64,000 nucleotides of DNA from Pseudophaeomoniella oleicola (taxonomy: Eukaryota > Ascomycota > Eurotiomycetes > Phaeomoniellales > Phaeomoniellaceae). Made by a program: the position numbers and the translations under genes. Below the pieces are notes generated by a model, which was given only the letters and a program-made list of their open reading frames with translations, did not search any database and was not told the DNA's origin. The DNA is taken from the NCBI GenBank assembly GCA_003868215.1, contig QWDQ01000030.1, forward strand, positions 244,747 through 308,746. The letters run 5' to 3'. Of the stretch, positions 46,541 to 56,880 are shown piece after piece; within the stretch, counting starts at the first letter, position 1, and each line of letters starts with the position of its first letter.

Positions 46541-48646
46541 TTTGGTTGTGTAGGCAGTTGGCACACCAGGAGGGTTGGCAAGTGCTTGCCACGAGAGACC
46601 TTGACATACTATTTAACGACAAAGGGAAGCTCATGGTAGAGACCATGGCCTGAGCTCCTCGGCCCTTGTATTATCCGTCATGTTGATCCAAGTCCGTCAT
46701 AGTCGTTTGCGAACAATTGGCCAGCTGATGGTGTCAAATCGTACGGGATTCTGCTCAGCTTCGGGTGTCACGCGGACGGGGTATTCAGGGAGGTTGCCCG
46801 TTGCAACAATAGGAGTGGACAGCATGCCTTTGGTTCATTCAGGTTGCCCCGCAATGGTAATCCGGGGGTAGAATCCGGGGATTCGCTTTAGTCATTGTTG
46901 ACTAGTACTGAGGTCTACTATGTAGTAGTTTGCAATTTGAATTCGGTAAGTGCAAAGGTAAATGAGCCGCCTAGAAACGGTTGGAACCCGTCACGTCTCC
47001 TAGCACCGTCATATGCTGAGACAGTTGTAGTAGAACATAAAGGCTAGTGAGTGCGACAAGCTCTCTCAGAGGCAGTCTACTATTGGCACGAGCCATGCCG
47101 ACTCAAGGAGACTGAAGGATTGACAAGTTTCAGGTAAAAGAGGCTCACAATGGCATGTCGTACCAGTCTGACCATCCAGCGCTCACGCCCAGTGAGTGGT
47201 GCACCTGAATGGCAACCTCATATGGCGTGATTTTCGCTTTCTCTTGCTATTCATCTTAAAGGATTAGTCGTAGCCGACTGGTCACCTGTTAGAATGAGAA
47301 CTTGAAGCATAGTCCGTCATCAACAAAGAGGAGGTGCAAAGTGAGCCGAATGTCCCGACGTTTCTATTGTTCTGGATTCAGACTTTCCCATATTTGTGCT
47401 CACATGATTTACCTAATGAAAGTAGATGCAAACCTTGTTTGTTCTAATAAACAGTATATTCGTTCCCAGCCTTCGCAACATTGCGCATATATACTAAAGA
47501 GGAATCAAACCGGACATGGCGAAAGTTGAAAGTTGGGGAAGATCAATTGCGGGGTTACAAAATGATGATGATTACCTAGGTAATATTTGTAGATATCGCA
47601 TTTGGTGTTGAATCATAAGACATTACATTATGAAAAGGCAATCGAACTCCTGCTACTTAGTAGGCATCTGGAGTGAACTACCTAGGTAAGTTCTTAAGAG
47701 TTTGCTTAGGAGATATGAGCAGTAATCTGCTTTGTGAACAGCTAAGGCAGGGCTGATGACCACTGCAACATCCAGACAAGACAATGGCTATATAACGAAC
47801 CCCTCTTCTCTCGCTCCCACTATATCACATATATCGGTATCCTGACATGAAGAATATCAAAGCCCAGATAGATGGTGGTTAGATGGATACCTCTGATGTC
47901 CTCCTCGGGGATAGGCTTCTGTGGAGATCCAATCCCTTCCTCAGCTCCATTAGCATTAGCCATAGCATTTTATAGTCAGAGCGCTGATAATGAACATCTA
48001 AGTAGCCTTATGTTTCCTAGAAAGAAAACTGCTCCCTATCACAAAAGAAAATGATTCTTTCCTAGAAGCGATCACTTGAGGAGATCAGATTTATTCTTTT
48101 GTCGACTTATTTCAATAGCTGTGGGAGTTGTTACTCATCACGGATCGAAATGTTTACAGTAATCCCGCGCTCTGTAATACTGTAGCTACAACACCTTCAA
48201 CGCCAGGTCTAATCTAAGAGTACTGCAGGCTCTACAATCAGACCAACGACTGTCAGCCTTATCGAAATCTGACACTAGGGGAACACTATCCTCAAAGTGG
48301 CCATAATATGTACTCAGCGGAGTTAACGGCGGAACTAAAGAGCCCACTGAGATTGGTTTTCCCAACATGGAGCTAAGAACGATACTCATACAATGATGAG
48401 TGTCAGACATGATGGCCGAATGAATGATTATCTGAAACATTGACTCCTAATGAGACAGCGTGCTGCATTAGAAAGGATAACTTGAAATCCAAACTTCTCG
48501 TCCGCCGCAAACCCCGGGAGCCTGCAAGAATAAAATGAACATGAGGAACACAATGGAAAACTATCTCATATCCAGTACACAGCACCTTTTCAACTTGGTT
48601 ATACAAGCCAGTACTTCGGACATATCCAGTCAACAACTCAAACCCC
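46541..48646. other. divergent intergenic region, 2.1 kb
   Basis: Promoters of the MFS and aldo/keto reductase genes. ATTACCTAGGTAATATT lies at about 47571 and ACTACCTAGGTAAGT at 47678. Open frames are short and unconvincing; no gene called. Confidence 0.55.
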
Positions 48647-49771
48647 ATGTCTTCCCTCGGAAACCTCCCTACTCGGCAGCTGGGCAAGAATGGACCTCAG
48701 GTTCCACGCCTGGGATTAGGTCTCATGACGGTTAGTGGCACATACAATATGCCACTGCCGGAAGATGAGGCCCTCGCCTTTCTAGATGAGGCATACAAAA
48801 AGGGTGAGACTTTCTGGGATACAGGTAAGCCTTTCGCAAGATCTCGTTTTGCAGAATGGCAGTCTCCGCACAACAGTTTTCCTCACATCCGGTGCTTCGT
48901 CTGGCTAACTACCTCTCCTTCAGCTGACAAATACGGCGATTCCGAGAAAACTCTCAGTAAATGGTTTGCAGCTAATCCCGACAAGCGCAACGACGTCTTC
49001 CTTGCTACCAAGTTTGGCATAAAGACGGCCCCTGGAGCCCCTACAGGATTCACTATCGACTCAACTCCACATTATTGTCGAGAAGCCATTGAGATGTCGC
49101 TGGAGCGTCTCAACTTGCCATTCGTCGATTTGTACTACGTCCATCGCCTTGATAAGGTCACCCCTATTGAGAAGACAATCGAAGCCATGGTCGAACTCAA
49201 GAACGCCGGCAAATTCAAATACCTGGGCTTGAGCGAGTGCAGTGCGGCCTCTTTGCGCCGGGCGTATGCCGTGCACCCGATTACATGCGTGGAGGTGGAG
49301 TATAGCCCGTTTTGCCTCGACATTGAGCAGAATCGGCTGCTCGAAACGGCACGCGAGCTTGGAGTTGCCGTTGTGACCTACAGCCCACTGGGGAATGGTT
49401 TTCTCAGCGGTACTATCCGTACGCGTGAGGACGTCAGCAAGCCGGGGGACTTGCGCAAGGTCTTGCCATGGCTGGAAGAGGAGAACTTCCAGCAAAATCT
49501 GGTTACCATTGACAAGTTATCCGATATTGCTAAGGCCAAAGGTATTACCTTGGCCCAACTGACACTCGCTTGGTTACTTGCGCAAGGAGATGATGTTTTT
49601 CCTATTCCCGGGACGACGAAGCTCCATCGTCTGGCAGAAAATTTGGGTAGTCTCTTTGTCTCATTGTCGCCAGAGGAAGAGAAAGCTGTCCGCCAGATTT
49701 CACAAGGCGTTCTCGGCCAGCGATTCCAAATCAAGACGGGGTATGCGTTTGCTGATACCCCAGCATTATAG
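48647..49771 (+). CDS. aldo/keto reductase
   Basis: Exons 48647-48824 and 48924-49771, giving 341 residues. The catalytic tetrad is Asp58, Tyr63, Lys89 and His133. Asp58 and Tyr63 become correctly spaced (FWDTADKYGDSE) only after splicing. The 99-bp intron has GTAAGC donor, GCTAAC branch and TTCAG acceptor and is in frame without a stop, so the unspliced frame reads through and would insert 33 residues next to the active site. Other motifs are RLGLGLMTVSG, GLSECSAASLRRA, the SPLGNGFLSG loop and IPGTTKLHRLAEN for NADPH binding. The type resembles AKR13/YakC-like enzymes that reduce aldehydes. The gene converges on the Zn2Cys6 regulator. Confidence 0.88.
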   Translation: MSSLGNLPTRQLGKNGPQVPRLGLGLMTVSGTYNMPLPEDEALAFLDEAYKKGETFWDTGKPFARSRFAEWQSPHNSFPHIRCFVWLTTSPSADKYGDSEKTLSKWFAANPDKRNDVFLATKFGIKTAPGAPTGFTIDSTPHYCREAIEMSLERLNLPFVDLYYVHRLDKVTPIEKTIEAMVELKNAGKFKYLGLSECSAASLRRAYAVHPITCVEVEYSPFCLDIEQNRLLETARELGVAVVTYSPLGNGFLSGTIRTREDVSKPGDLRKVLPWLEEENFQQNLVTIDKLSDIAKAKGITLAQLTLAWLLAQGDDVFPIPGTTKLHRLAENLGSLFVSLSPEEEKAVRQISQGVLGQRFQIKTGYAFADTPAL

Positions 49772-50030
49772 GTAGCTCGGATGATCTGCCTTGATTAGAG
49801 TTTGGTGCGAAGGATATCTTGATGACGGCTGATAGTTCTCATTATACAATCATTGAAGTCAATCCCACCCAGTTTACCTAGCAATGTAATCCCAGCAAGA
49901 ACAGGGGATCATCGGATCAATAATTTCCGAATTGGACGGCACATGCAATCGGTCATGAGGCCGATACTGTGGCGAGGAGAAAATAAAAAAGGCGCGTTTC
50001 TTTGATCGAACTAGCTTCTCAATGATCATA

Positions 50031-52391
50031 TCACCAATTTCGCAAAGGAAGGTTGAATGACTCCGGTGCCATGGCATCGCCGAAATCGGCGTTCATATCT
50101 AAATTTGGACAGCCTTGTTCACCCATTGTGCTCTCTGAGGCATACGCCTCTCCTGCTACCCATGTTGAAGCCTTGGGAAAGTCCTCCATATCAGGGTGTA
50201 CAGGAGATAGCAACGTAGGATCGTTATCAAGGTCAAGTTCAGCATAGGTACCTTCCGCTTGCTGGAGATGCGAGTTTCCGGCAGCAAAGGTACTATTCCC
50301 CAAGTGACTGATAGCGAAAGACTCACAGCCAATCCTGTTTCGAGAAGTACTGGTTTCAGCTGTAATAGGAAGACCCTGTCGTATTCTGGCGAACTCAGCT
50401 GGAAGTGCCGATCGAGGGCTCATCCGGCGCATACATGCAATGCGGAGGGTTCCAAAATACGGTAGAGCTAACTCCACGTCGTGCTCATTATAGTCCATGT
50501 TCCAGTCCTCAGTTCGTACACTACCGTCCTCGTTGCGTATATAATAGTCAACCCCATCTGCAACAGCTGCCTCGATTTGCACAAGGCTCCTTAGCATTTG
50601 CATGCTTGAGATGCTTGACACGTCATTGTGCTGACGAGATATCTTTTCAACTGTATCGATCACATTGTCGATGAGTCCCAGATCGGAAGACCGCTGGTGC
50701 TCCAGAGCATTCGCACGGCCGAGATGATGTCCATCAAGGTGGACAAGCAGCATGATTATTGAGGCGGTAAAAGCCTTTCCATCGAGAGAACGGTATGACG
50801 ATATATGATGGAAGTTGCGGATCGCAAGAAAGCGAGAAAGCACCTCTCGACTCGCAGACAGAGCAGCTGTCTTGCTGTACGGATAGTCAACCCAACGGCC
50901 TGAAGAATATTCAAGGTTGATTGTCGACAGAGCGTGAAGTCCCCGCAATAAGTATGGCAGATGAAGGAATATGAGGAGGTAATACTGATGCATTTGCGTC
51001 ATGAGTCCGGTGGTCATTTGCATAGTCTCCGCATCCGTAGCTGCATTGGAGAGGTCCGAGATTACCCACCAGCTCCCTGGTGTGGAACGTGCCGCTTGCT
51101 TCAACTCATCATCGATATCTTGCGTCTCACCGTAGTCATCATATGCGATGTCGGCGCTCTCATTGTAGTAGCGGCACTGCTGCATGCGCAAATTTCGCGT
51201 AATAATACGGCCTGCAGTCAGAGCGTGGAGTCGTTCTAACTTTTCAGATGGTGCGGCTGTTGCTAGAATATACTGCCTTGTAAAAGTATCATCGGTAACG
51301 GAGAATGGAAGTCCCAGCATCAGCGAAAGGAAGCGGTCGCTATAGATGAGACGGAACCATATGGTTTTCATCCGGTGGCCTGCCTCATCTGCAATCCCAG
51401 GAAGCCCCATTGAGTGCGCAATGCCAGAGGCTCTACGGATAGTAAGCCATGCAGTATGCCAATTCTCAATGTGGACATGGTAGGCCGCTTCAAGCAGCAG
51501 GGTTTCCAAGCCTTCTGGGGAGCTCATCAACAAGTCCTGTGATGTTACATAACGAGAGGCGAGATCAATAAAGCGACATGCAGCCTCCTCGACCGGTTCA
51601 CCTAGACACAGTTCGGGGTATCCGTATGCAGTAGCATCCAGTTGCTGCAAGCAAATAGCGAGCTGAATGAGTTGGCGGGCGAAAACAACTGGATGGGCGG
51701 TCTGAGATGGTAGAACAGAGACCTGTACAATCGGCTCGACTCCCCTGCTGGAAGATGAGAGCGATTTGAACGGACGTCGAAGCATCTGGAAAGGCTGTTC
51801 AAAGAACTTGCCACAGGTGAATATTCGCATGGTGATAATCGGATGCGGGAGGACCGATAGCAGATAGCTACTGAGAGAGCAGCTTCTGTTCAATCGCTCT
51901 TGAGCACCTCCGAATGATGATAATGATAACGGATACGATTGGATCATCTCGTTGGACCCTAAGGACTGTGGCCATGATGAGGTAGCTGTAGCTGTTGATA
52001 CCTCATCTGTGACATCATTAGTGGGGGCCGTTTTCGCTCCTTGTAAGGACCGGGTAGGATTGCTTTGATGATAACGAGAATGCTTGCGTTTCCTTTGCTG
52101 CAACAGCTGATTGACTAAGGTCTCGACCTGGATGATACGCTTCCCGACATCTTCATAGCTACTGTCAGAAGTTTCCGTAAACTCCTGGCTTACACATGAC
52201 GATCCCCGACGCTGACAAGAGACACATATGGAGCTTGATTCTGGTTTGAACTCGCAACGTATTTTGCGTGCTCTGCATTCGCAACAGCTGAAAGTACCCT
52301 TACGCAGCTTCTGTCGCCTAACAGTGGAACTGCCAGGGTCATGTACAGACATTGCTCTTGATGAGTGAGATGATGACATTGCTCCTGTCAT
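50031..52391 (-). CDS. Zn2Cys6 fungal-specific transcription factor
   Basis: Single frame of 786 codons from the ATG at 52391; the frame's extra 13 upstream codons start at TTG. The binuclear cluster uses Cys36, 39, 46, 56, 59 and 66, spaced C-x2-C-x6-C-x9-C-x2-C-x6-C, in SCCECRARKIRC and ICVSCQRRGSSC. A basic linker and a short coiled coil (RIIQVETLVNQLLQQRK) follow. The middle region has the fungal-specific regulatory domain, seen in LLLEAAYHVHIENWHTAWLTIRRASGIAHSMGLP and IWFRLIYSDRFLSLMLGLPF read in pieces. The C-terminal 120 residues are acidic and may activate. It should be nuclear and bind CGG triplets. The target pathway is unknown, with the adjacent reductase and carrier as first candidates. 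Confidence 0.9.
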   Translation of the reverse strand: MTGAMSSSHSSRAMSVHDPGSSTVRRQKLRKGTFSCCECRARKIRCEFKPESSSICVSCQRRGSSCVSQEFTETSDSSYEDVGKRIIQVETLVNQLLQQRKRKHSRYHQSNPTRSLQGAKTAPTNDVTDEVSTATATSSWPQSLGSNEMIQSYPLSLSSFGGAQERLNRSCSLSSYLLSVLPHPIITMRIFTCGKFFEQPFQMLRRPFKSLSSSSRGVEPIVQVSVLPSQTAHPVVFARQLIQLAICLQQLDATAYGYPELCLGEPVEEAACRFIDLASRYVTSQDLLMSSPEGLETLLLEAAYHVHIENWHTAWLTIRRASGIAHSMGLPGIADEAGHRMKTIWFRLIYSDRFLSLMLGLPFSVTDDTFTRQYILATAAPSEKLERLHALTAGRIITRNLRMQQCRYYNESADIAYDDYGETQDIDDELKQAARSTPGSWWVISDLSNAATDAETMQMTTGLMTQMHQYYLLIFLHLPYLLRGLHALSTINLEYSSGRWVDYPYSKTAALSASREVLSRFLAIRNFHHISSYRSLDGKAFTASIIMLLVHLDGHHLGRANALEHQRSSDLGLIDNVIDTVEKISRQHNDVSSISSMQMLRSLVQIEAAVADGVDYYIRNEDGSVRTEDWNMDYNEHDVELALPYFGTLRIACMRRMSPRSALPAEFARIRQGLPITAETSTSRNRIGCESFAISHLGNSTFAAGNSHLQQAEGTYAELDLDNDPTLLSPVHPDMEDFPKASTWVAGEAYASESTMGEQGCPNLDMNADFGDAMAPESFNLPLRNW

Positions 52392-52812
52392 TTTCCTGTA
52401 ACAGTGATCTGCCTTTCTATTGTCGGCCAACTATAAGGAATCATTGGCATACGAGTGTATACAGTTAGCAGTAAGTGAATGATATTGACAGCTCTGATAA
52501 ATGCTATAAGATTGGTGTAATTATCTTATACTGCTGACTATCACAGACCTGACACTGACTCTAAACATAGGTTCAGGACCCTGAGCCGATTCAGGAATGG
52601 CAGGTCTGCCGAACATATCTATGATAAGGAGAAGTGGTCAAAAGAGGTAGTATGAGGTAAGACAGTGTATCTCATTTGCAAGTACTATCAATATCAAGAG
52701 GATTCCGGCGCGGTGTCATGTCTACCTTTTGGGAAGACTGCCAAACCGCTTAGTCCGTAGACTTTGGAGGTTTTTGCCTCCTTGGTATAACCGACAGCGT
52801 CCTTTCGGAAGG
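52392..52812. other. intergenic
   Basis: Promoter of the Zn2Cys6 gene and 3' flank of the small zinc-knuckle gene, 421 bp. Nothing recognised. Confidence 0.5.
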
Positions 52813-53481
52813 CTATTCCTCTGTTGATTCTACTTCTGACCCTGTCAAATCCTCCATGCTTGTATCTTCATCTTTATCCTCCGCCTGCTCTTTCCCTAGA
52901 TCTTCTCCCACTAGATCTTCTCCCCCTAGACCTTCTCCCCCATCTTGTAGGTCCTGCGCTCTCCTTTGGCGTTTACGCTCCCTTTTCGTGAAATTCCTGT
53001 ATCGATGACGCCCGTGTTGCACCCGAGGGAACCATGCAATATTGCCAGCTTTTCGATCGTTGTGAGCCAAGTTCATCGCGACATTCTTGTCGGTAACATC
53101 TTGATACACATTCACGTCGGGACTCCTCTTGATATTGTAAGGGCAGTAACCCGTGCTATGGCCGCTTATGCCACAGTTAGTGCAATCTGTTCGACAAGGA
53201 GGAGCGTGGACCTTTGGACAGGTTGGACACTTTCCTTTGGGGATTTTGGCAAAAGCCCGCGGCTTGCGTACCCTTTTAGGGCAGGGTCCTTTGTGTCTCG
53301 TCCTTCCGCAGCGAGGGCAGAGACCTTGGCGATCTAGTGAATTGAGTTAGCCTTGATCATCATCGATAGAGACTGACTTGCCTGCTGGAGGTGGCTTTCC
53401 TCCCGGAGGACCATGACCCCCTGGTGGACCACCACCTCCTGCTGCTGCTGCTTGAGTAGGGATGTTCATAACCTCGGCCAT
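52813..53481 (-). CDS. small protein with three zinc knuckles
   Basis: Exons 53481-53382 and 53333-52813, giving 206 residues. The 48-bp intron is of the rare GC-AG kind (GCAAGT donor, GCTAAC branch, CTAG acceptor). Residues 10-33 are poly-Ala followed by a Gly/Pro-rich stretch. Three cysteine/histidine sets follow: Cys39-Cys42-His47-Cys51, Cys69-Cys72-His76-Cys80 and Cys84-Cys87-His92-Cys97. The last is a textbook C-x2-C-x4-H-x4-C retroviral-type knuckle (CTNCGISGHSTGYC). A basic region (KRERKRQRRAQ) and an acidic, Ser/Thr-rich tail end the protein. Such knuckles bind single-stranded nucleic acid. It is downstream of, and on the same strand as, an orphan ORF. No function is known to me. A decayed relative seems to lie at 58.5-59.0 kb. 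Confidence 0.75.
52896..52940 (-). repeat. three 15-bp tandem repeats inside the zinc-knuckle gene
   Basis: The plus-strand unit CTAGATCTTCTCCCA occurs three times with two substitutions. It is in frame and encodes a repeated GEGLG / GEDLV / GEDLG pentapeptide in the acidic tail. Confidence 0.85.
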
Positions 53482-54038
53482 TGCAAAGTCTCTCGATTGG
53501 TTGTAAGACGTTGGATCAAAGGTGGGATGAAATGTGAAAGTGAAAGTAAGACGTGAAATGATGAAGCTTTATCATTTATGTCTACTAAAATGCCCTCTGA
53601 TACGTACGGGGATATCATGATGGTGTCTTTGGACTTTCGGGACTGCGTAGTGTGGTTACATCGCAAAAACTGATACCTGGCATGCTCTCCTTGAACATCA
53701 GAGACCTGCACTGGTTTGGGATGCAGCTGGACAAAGACCTGTTGCGATCTGGCACCCTATAACGTCCAAGTATCTGCAGCCAGTCCTAGCCGCTCAAGAG
53801 GTGAAAGACTGCCGGAGAGACGGAGTAGTATGCGACCCCTCAGCAAGAGCAAACGTGGTGATAATTCCAGCTCATCGATTACCCCCCTTCTAAGTCTCGA
53901 ACACAGCCGAAAAGTAAATGGGGGGTTTTATAGTATTTAAGGATGATCGTCTTGGACCCAAAACCAAGAAGTCACCTCGAAGTAAGTAGACATCATGCTT
54001 TTGCAAGCTGTTATCCACCCGCCAGGCTTATTACCTGA
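53482..54038. other. intergenic between zinc-knuckle gene and orphan ORF
   Basis: 557 bp containing the presumed promoter of the zinc-knuckle gene. A CCCCCC/GGGGGG pair lies near 53882 and 53920. Nothing else recognised. Confidence 0.5.
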
Positions 54039-55499
54039 CTAAAATGGTGGCAGTGGAGGTGGCCATGGCTTGGCATTTGCTTCTGCCTCAGCCTTCCATT
54101 GCTCCAGCCTTTTATAGAAAGTCCAGTGGACTAACGTCTCACACTGCGCTTCCGTCTTCTTTATTATCTCTGCGACTTCCTTTTGTGTGTTTTCGACTTT
54201 GTCGAAAAGTTCGTCAATTGGCTCTTTTCTTTGTGCCTCGAGCATCTGTTCGGTCTTCGCTGTGATGGCTTTGGCATGTGCTAGGCTATCTTGTATCAGC
54301 TGACCTTTGAGAATGCGGTCTGCGTTCGCCGCGAATCGTGCCACGTTGCTCTCAGCATTAACGCTGTTGGGACCTCGCATAGCCATGGTGCCCGCGAGTG
54401 TTGGGTTGAGCCCTCCCTGGAACCAATATGATTGTGTCAGCTCCGACATCAAGTACTCTGCGAGTGGCGCATGTTTTGGATTCAGAAGATATAGCAATTG
54501 GTATTGCTTCATCTCAAAAACATCAGGGTAGAGATACTTGACCATGGCACCAAATAACCCCAACAAATAGTTGGTCGATCTTTGACCGATATGATCAATC
54601 ATGCGGTTGACACAACTAACGCCGAACCCAATCTCCCATGGTGCGCGGACATAGGGAACATCGAGCCGCGGATCGTTAGGGTCTCTGGTGTAGATATGAT
54701 CCAATGGACTGAGCCAGGCCGTCTTCGCCGCCTTTATAAAGGCATGGAGTGTGTCGATGTTGCTTACGTATTTTCGTTCACCGCCCATTGTATCTAGGTT
54801 GATGTCGGAACGTCTTGGATACATCCTGTCAACCTTGTCAGCAAGTGGATTAGACTCGACATGATTCACATCAAGATAAATTTCAAAATGATTGAGCACA
54901 TTACGCCATTCATTGTAACTCAATCCACGACCTTCATGGGTCTTATCCTGACCGTCAACAAACCTTCGACGAACGAATACGTTACCGTAGATACCGCAAG
55001 TTGGTTCTGCTCTTGTATGCTTCTCCACGATCTGTTCAAAGACTGGATCGTTGTAAGTTCGGAAGGCGAGATCATTTCTAATCAACGCCGAGATAATATC
55101 CCAATGAGTAGAGATGAGGAGAAAGCCGATATTTCGAGCGTTGCGATTATCCACATCGTCGATAATGTGACGGAACGGCATGTTTGCTGTCCAATTGCTG
55201 TGCTTGTTTCTGTCACGTAACACATTGTTGTAGACCGTAGTCGAGAGCCCTTGTGTAGCTGCGATTGTCCAGTAACTGTAAAGCTGGATTTGCTTCTCTG
55301 TCATCAAAGGATCATCAGGATGGGGTCCGGTCTGTGTGTATACTGGCCTTTTGAAAGCCATGAACTCCCTAGACTCATGCTTCAACTTTCGAACTCTAGC
55401 TCTCACTGTCAACGCTGTTCGAATGTCTTCAGTGTCTTTGATTTTCTTGAGGCACCGAATGGATTCCTCAGTGTTTGCACGTTGCTCTTCGTAATCCAT
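54039..55499 (-). CDS. orphan intronless protein, 486 residues
   Basis: Continuous frame from the ATG at 55499 (MDYEEQRAN); the frame starts eight codons earlier at TTG. I recognise no domain. The N-terminal 60 residues are charged and helical (EESIRCLKKIKDTEDIRTAL). The middle is a folded-looking mixture rich in aromatic residues, with YSYWTIAATQGLSTTVYNN, HIIDDVDNRNARNIGFLL and WFQGGLNPTLAGTMAMRG. The last 100 residues look like a coiled coil and end in a proline run. There is no signal peptide or membrane segment. Codon use and lack of frameshifts argue it is, or recently was, under selection. It may be a lineage-specific fungal gene or a domesticated element protein. The neighbours are a zinc-knuckle gene downstream and a second orphan upstream. 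Confidence 0.65.
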   Translation of the reverse strand: MDYEEQRANTEESIRCLKKIKDTEDIRTALTVRARVRKLKHESREFMAFKRPVYTQTGPHPDDPLMTEKQIQLYSYWTIAATQGLSTTVYNNVLRDRNKHSNWTANMPFRHIIDDVDNRNARNIGFLLISTHWDIISALIRNDLAFRTYNDPVFEQIVEKHTRAEPTCGIYGNVFVRRRFVDGQDKTHEGRGLSYNEWRNVLNHFEIYLDVNHVESNPLADKVDRMYPRRSDINLDTMGGERKYVSNIDTLHAFIKAAKTAWLSPLDHIYTRDPNDPRLDVPYVRAPWEIGFGVSCVNRMIDHIGQRSTNYLLGLFGAMVKYLYPDVFEMKQYQLLYLLNPKHAPLAEYLMSELTQSYWFQGGLNPTLAGTMAMRGPNSVNAESNVARFAANADRILKGQLIQDSLAHAKAITAKTEQMLEAQRKEPIDELFDKVENTQKEVAEIIKKTEAQCETLVHWTFYKRLEQWKAEAEANAKPWPPPLPPF

Positions 55500-56880
55500 T
55501 CTGAGAGATTCGGTAACGATCAAATGTGTAGTTGTGTTGCGAAAGTGCTGTTGCGCAGTTGAGAAGTTATTTAAGGAAGAGAAATATCAAACATCGTGTG
55601 AAGAATTTACAAATTAAGCTATGCCCTCACGTGGAGGCTACAATAGGATTGAGGGTAGAAGCTTATTTCATTATGTAGGTAGCGAGCATAAAGCTGCTGC
55701 TACTTTTGGTGTTGACGAAATTCATCATGAAAGGAAGTGTGTACCCTTGTGCCGTAGCCGTATGTGCTTACATCCCTTGACTTTGACGAAATGGCGCATC
55801 GTCGTCGCCTCTTATCACGGTTGGATCCTCGCCGAAGTGCAACATCCGTCAGGGAAAGACATTGACTCCTTAGAGACACATGTCTGCAATATTGCTAGAC
55901 CTGCTTATGCTACCTAGCCACGGAGTTCTAATTATCTAGTCACCATCGCACCACCCTGGCATCTCCTTTATCCCTGAGTATACCCCCTGGTCATTCTCAC
56001 CACCAATCTGAGGTAGCAGTCTATTCCGTCGTTCAACTGATACTTTCATGAATCCAGGCCTCGTCTAAATGTCGGACCAGGGTGCTCCATAGCATTTGCT
56101 AGATCTGTTCTTTCCAGGTTTCAACTCCGTCTTCGGGTCCGCAGTGGCAGCTGTACGTTGCGCTCTGTCGCTCTACACGTATCGACGAAGCGTTCAATGT
56201 CAGAGACAGGATATAGGTGCAGTGGTGCCGGATCCCTGATATGGGCCGTTCTTGTTAGCAATCAGCAGCTCCAGGACCTTGGCACACCATTACGTTAGTG
56301 CGATGCCAGTATACGTAACATGAAGAATACTCACCGTACATCCAACTAAAAGCTCGGATTCAGTCCTCCAATCGCTGAGATCTGAGAACAGATAGACTAG
56401 GCTGTTGGCATGATGTACCGTAGTCTTCTCCGAAGTTGTGACTACTTCGGTCAGGGTCCTGCTAAGTAGTTGATTATCTAGTTGACCTGTCTCACTGATG
56501 GCGGACTCTGAAGAAAGTCATTTCGTGAGGAACTAACCGGTGACCCTATGTTCCCCATCCCATATCCATCTAATCTATTCATGTTGATCGCCAGAGACTG
56601 TAACAGCAGCACCAAGGGTCTACAGGTGACAAATACGCGATCTAACGACCGCAGACGCAGGCGATACTGTCATATTAGAAAAGGTAATTGACGACGGACA
56701 CATCGTAGAGGCCGGCACATATTAGGCTAGGGAGTTGCAACATCAGGTTCTTTCATGTTCCGCTCAAATGAAATCAGTACACATATAGCCTCTGCGAAGT
56801 CACATGTCTTCAGAAAGAAATTAGCAAGTCACACGAAGGCAAGGAAGTTCGGAAGGGAAGGAGAAGTAAAAGTGTATTGA
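55500..56880. other. intergenic, 1.4 kb, between the two orphan ORFs
   Basis: One plus-strand frame of 98 codons (55621-55917) begins with ATG but has no recognisable features. The rest is stop-rich on both strands and lacks repeats that I can see. It carries a 12-mer (CATTATGTAGGT at 55669-55680) shared with the upstream flank of the other orphan. Confidence 0.45.

Noticed and set aside
55621-55917. 98-codon plus-strand frame with a real ATG between the orphan ORFs
   Set aside because: No recognisable motif, unremarkable composition, and it lies in the likely promoter of the minus-strand orphan. Kept only as intergenic.
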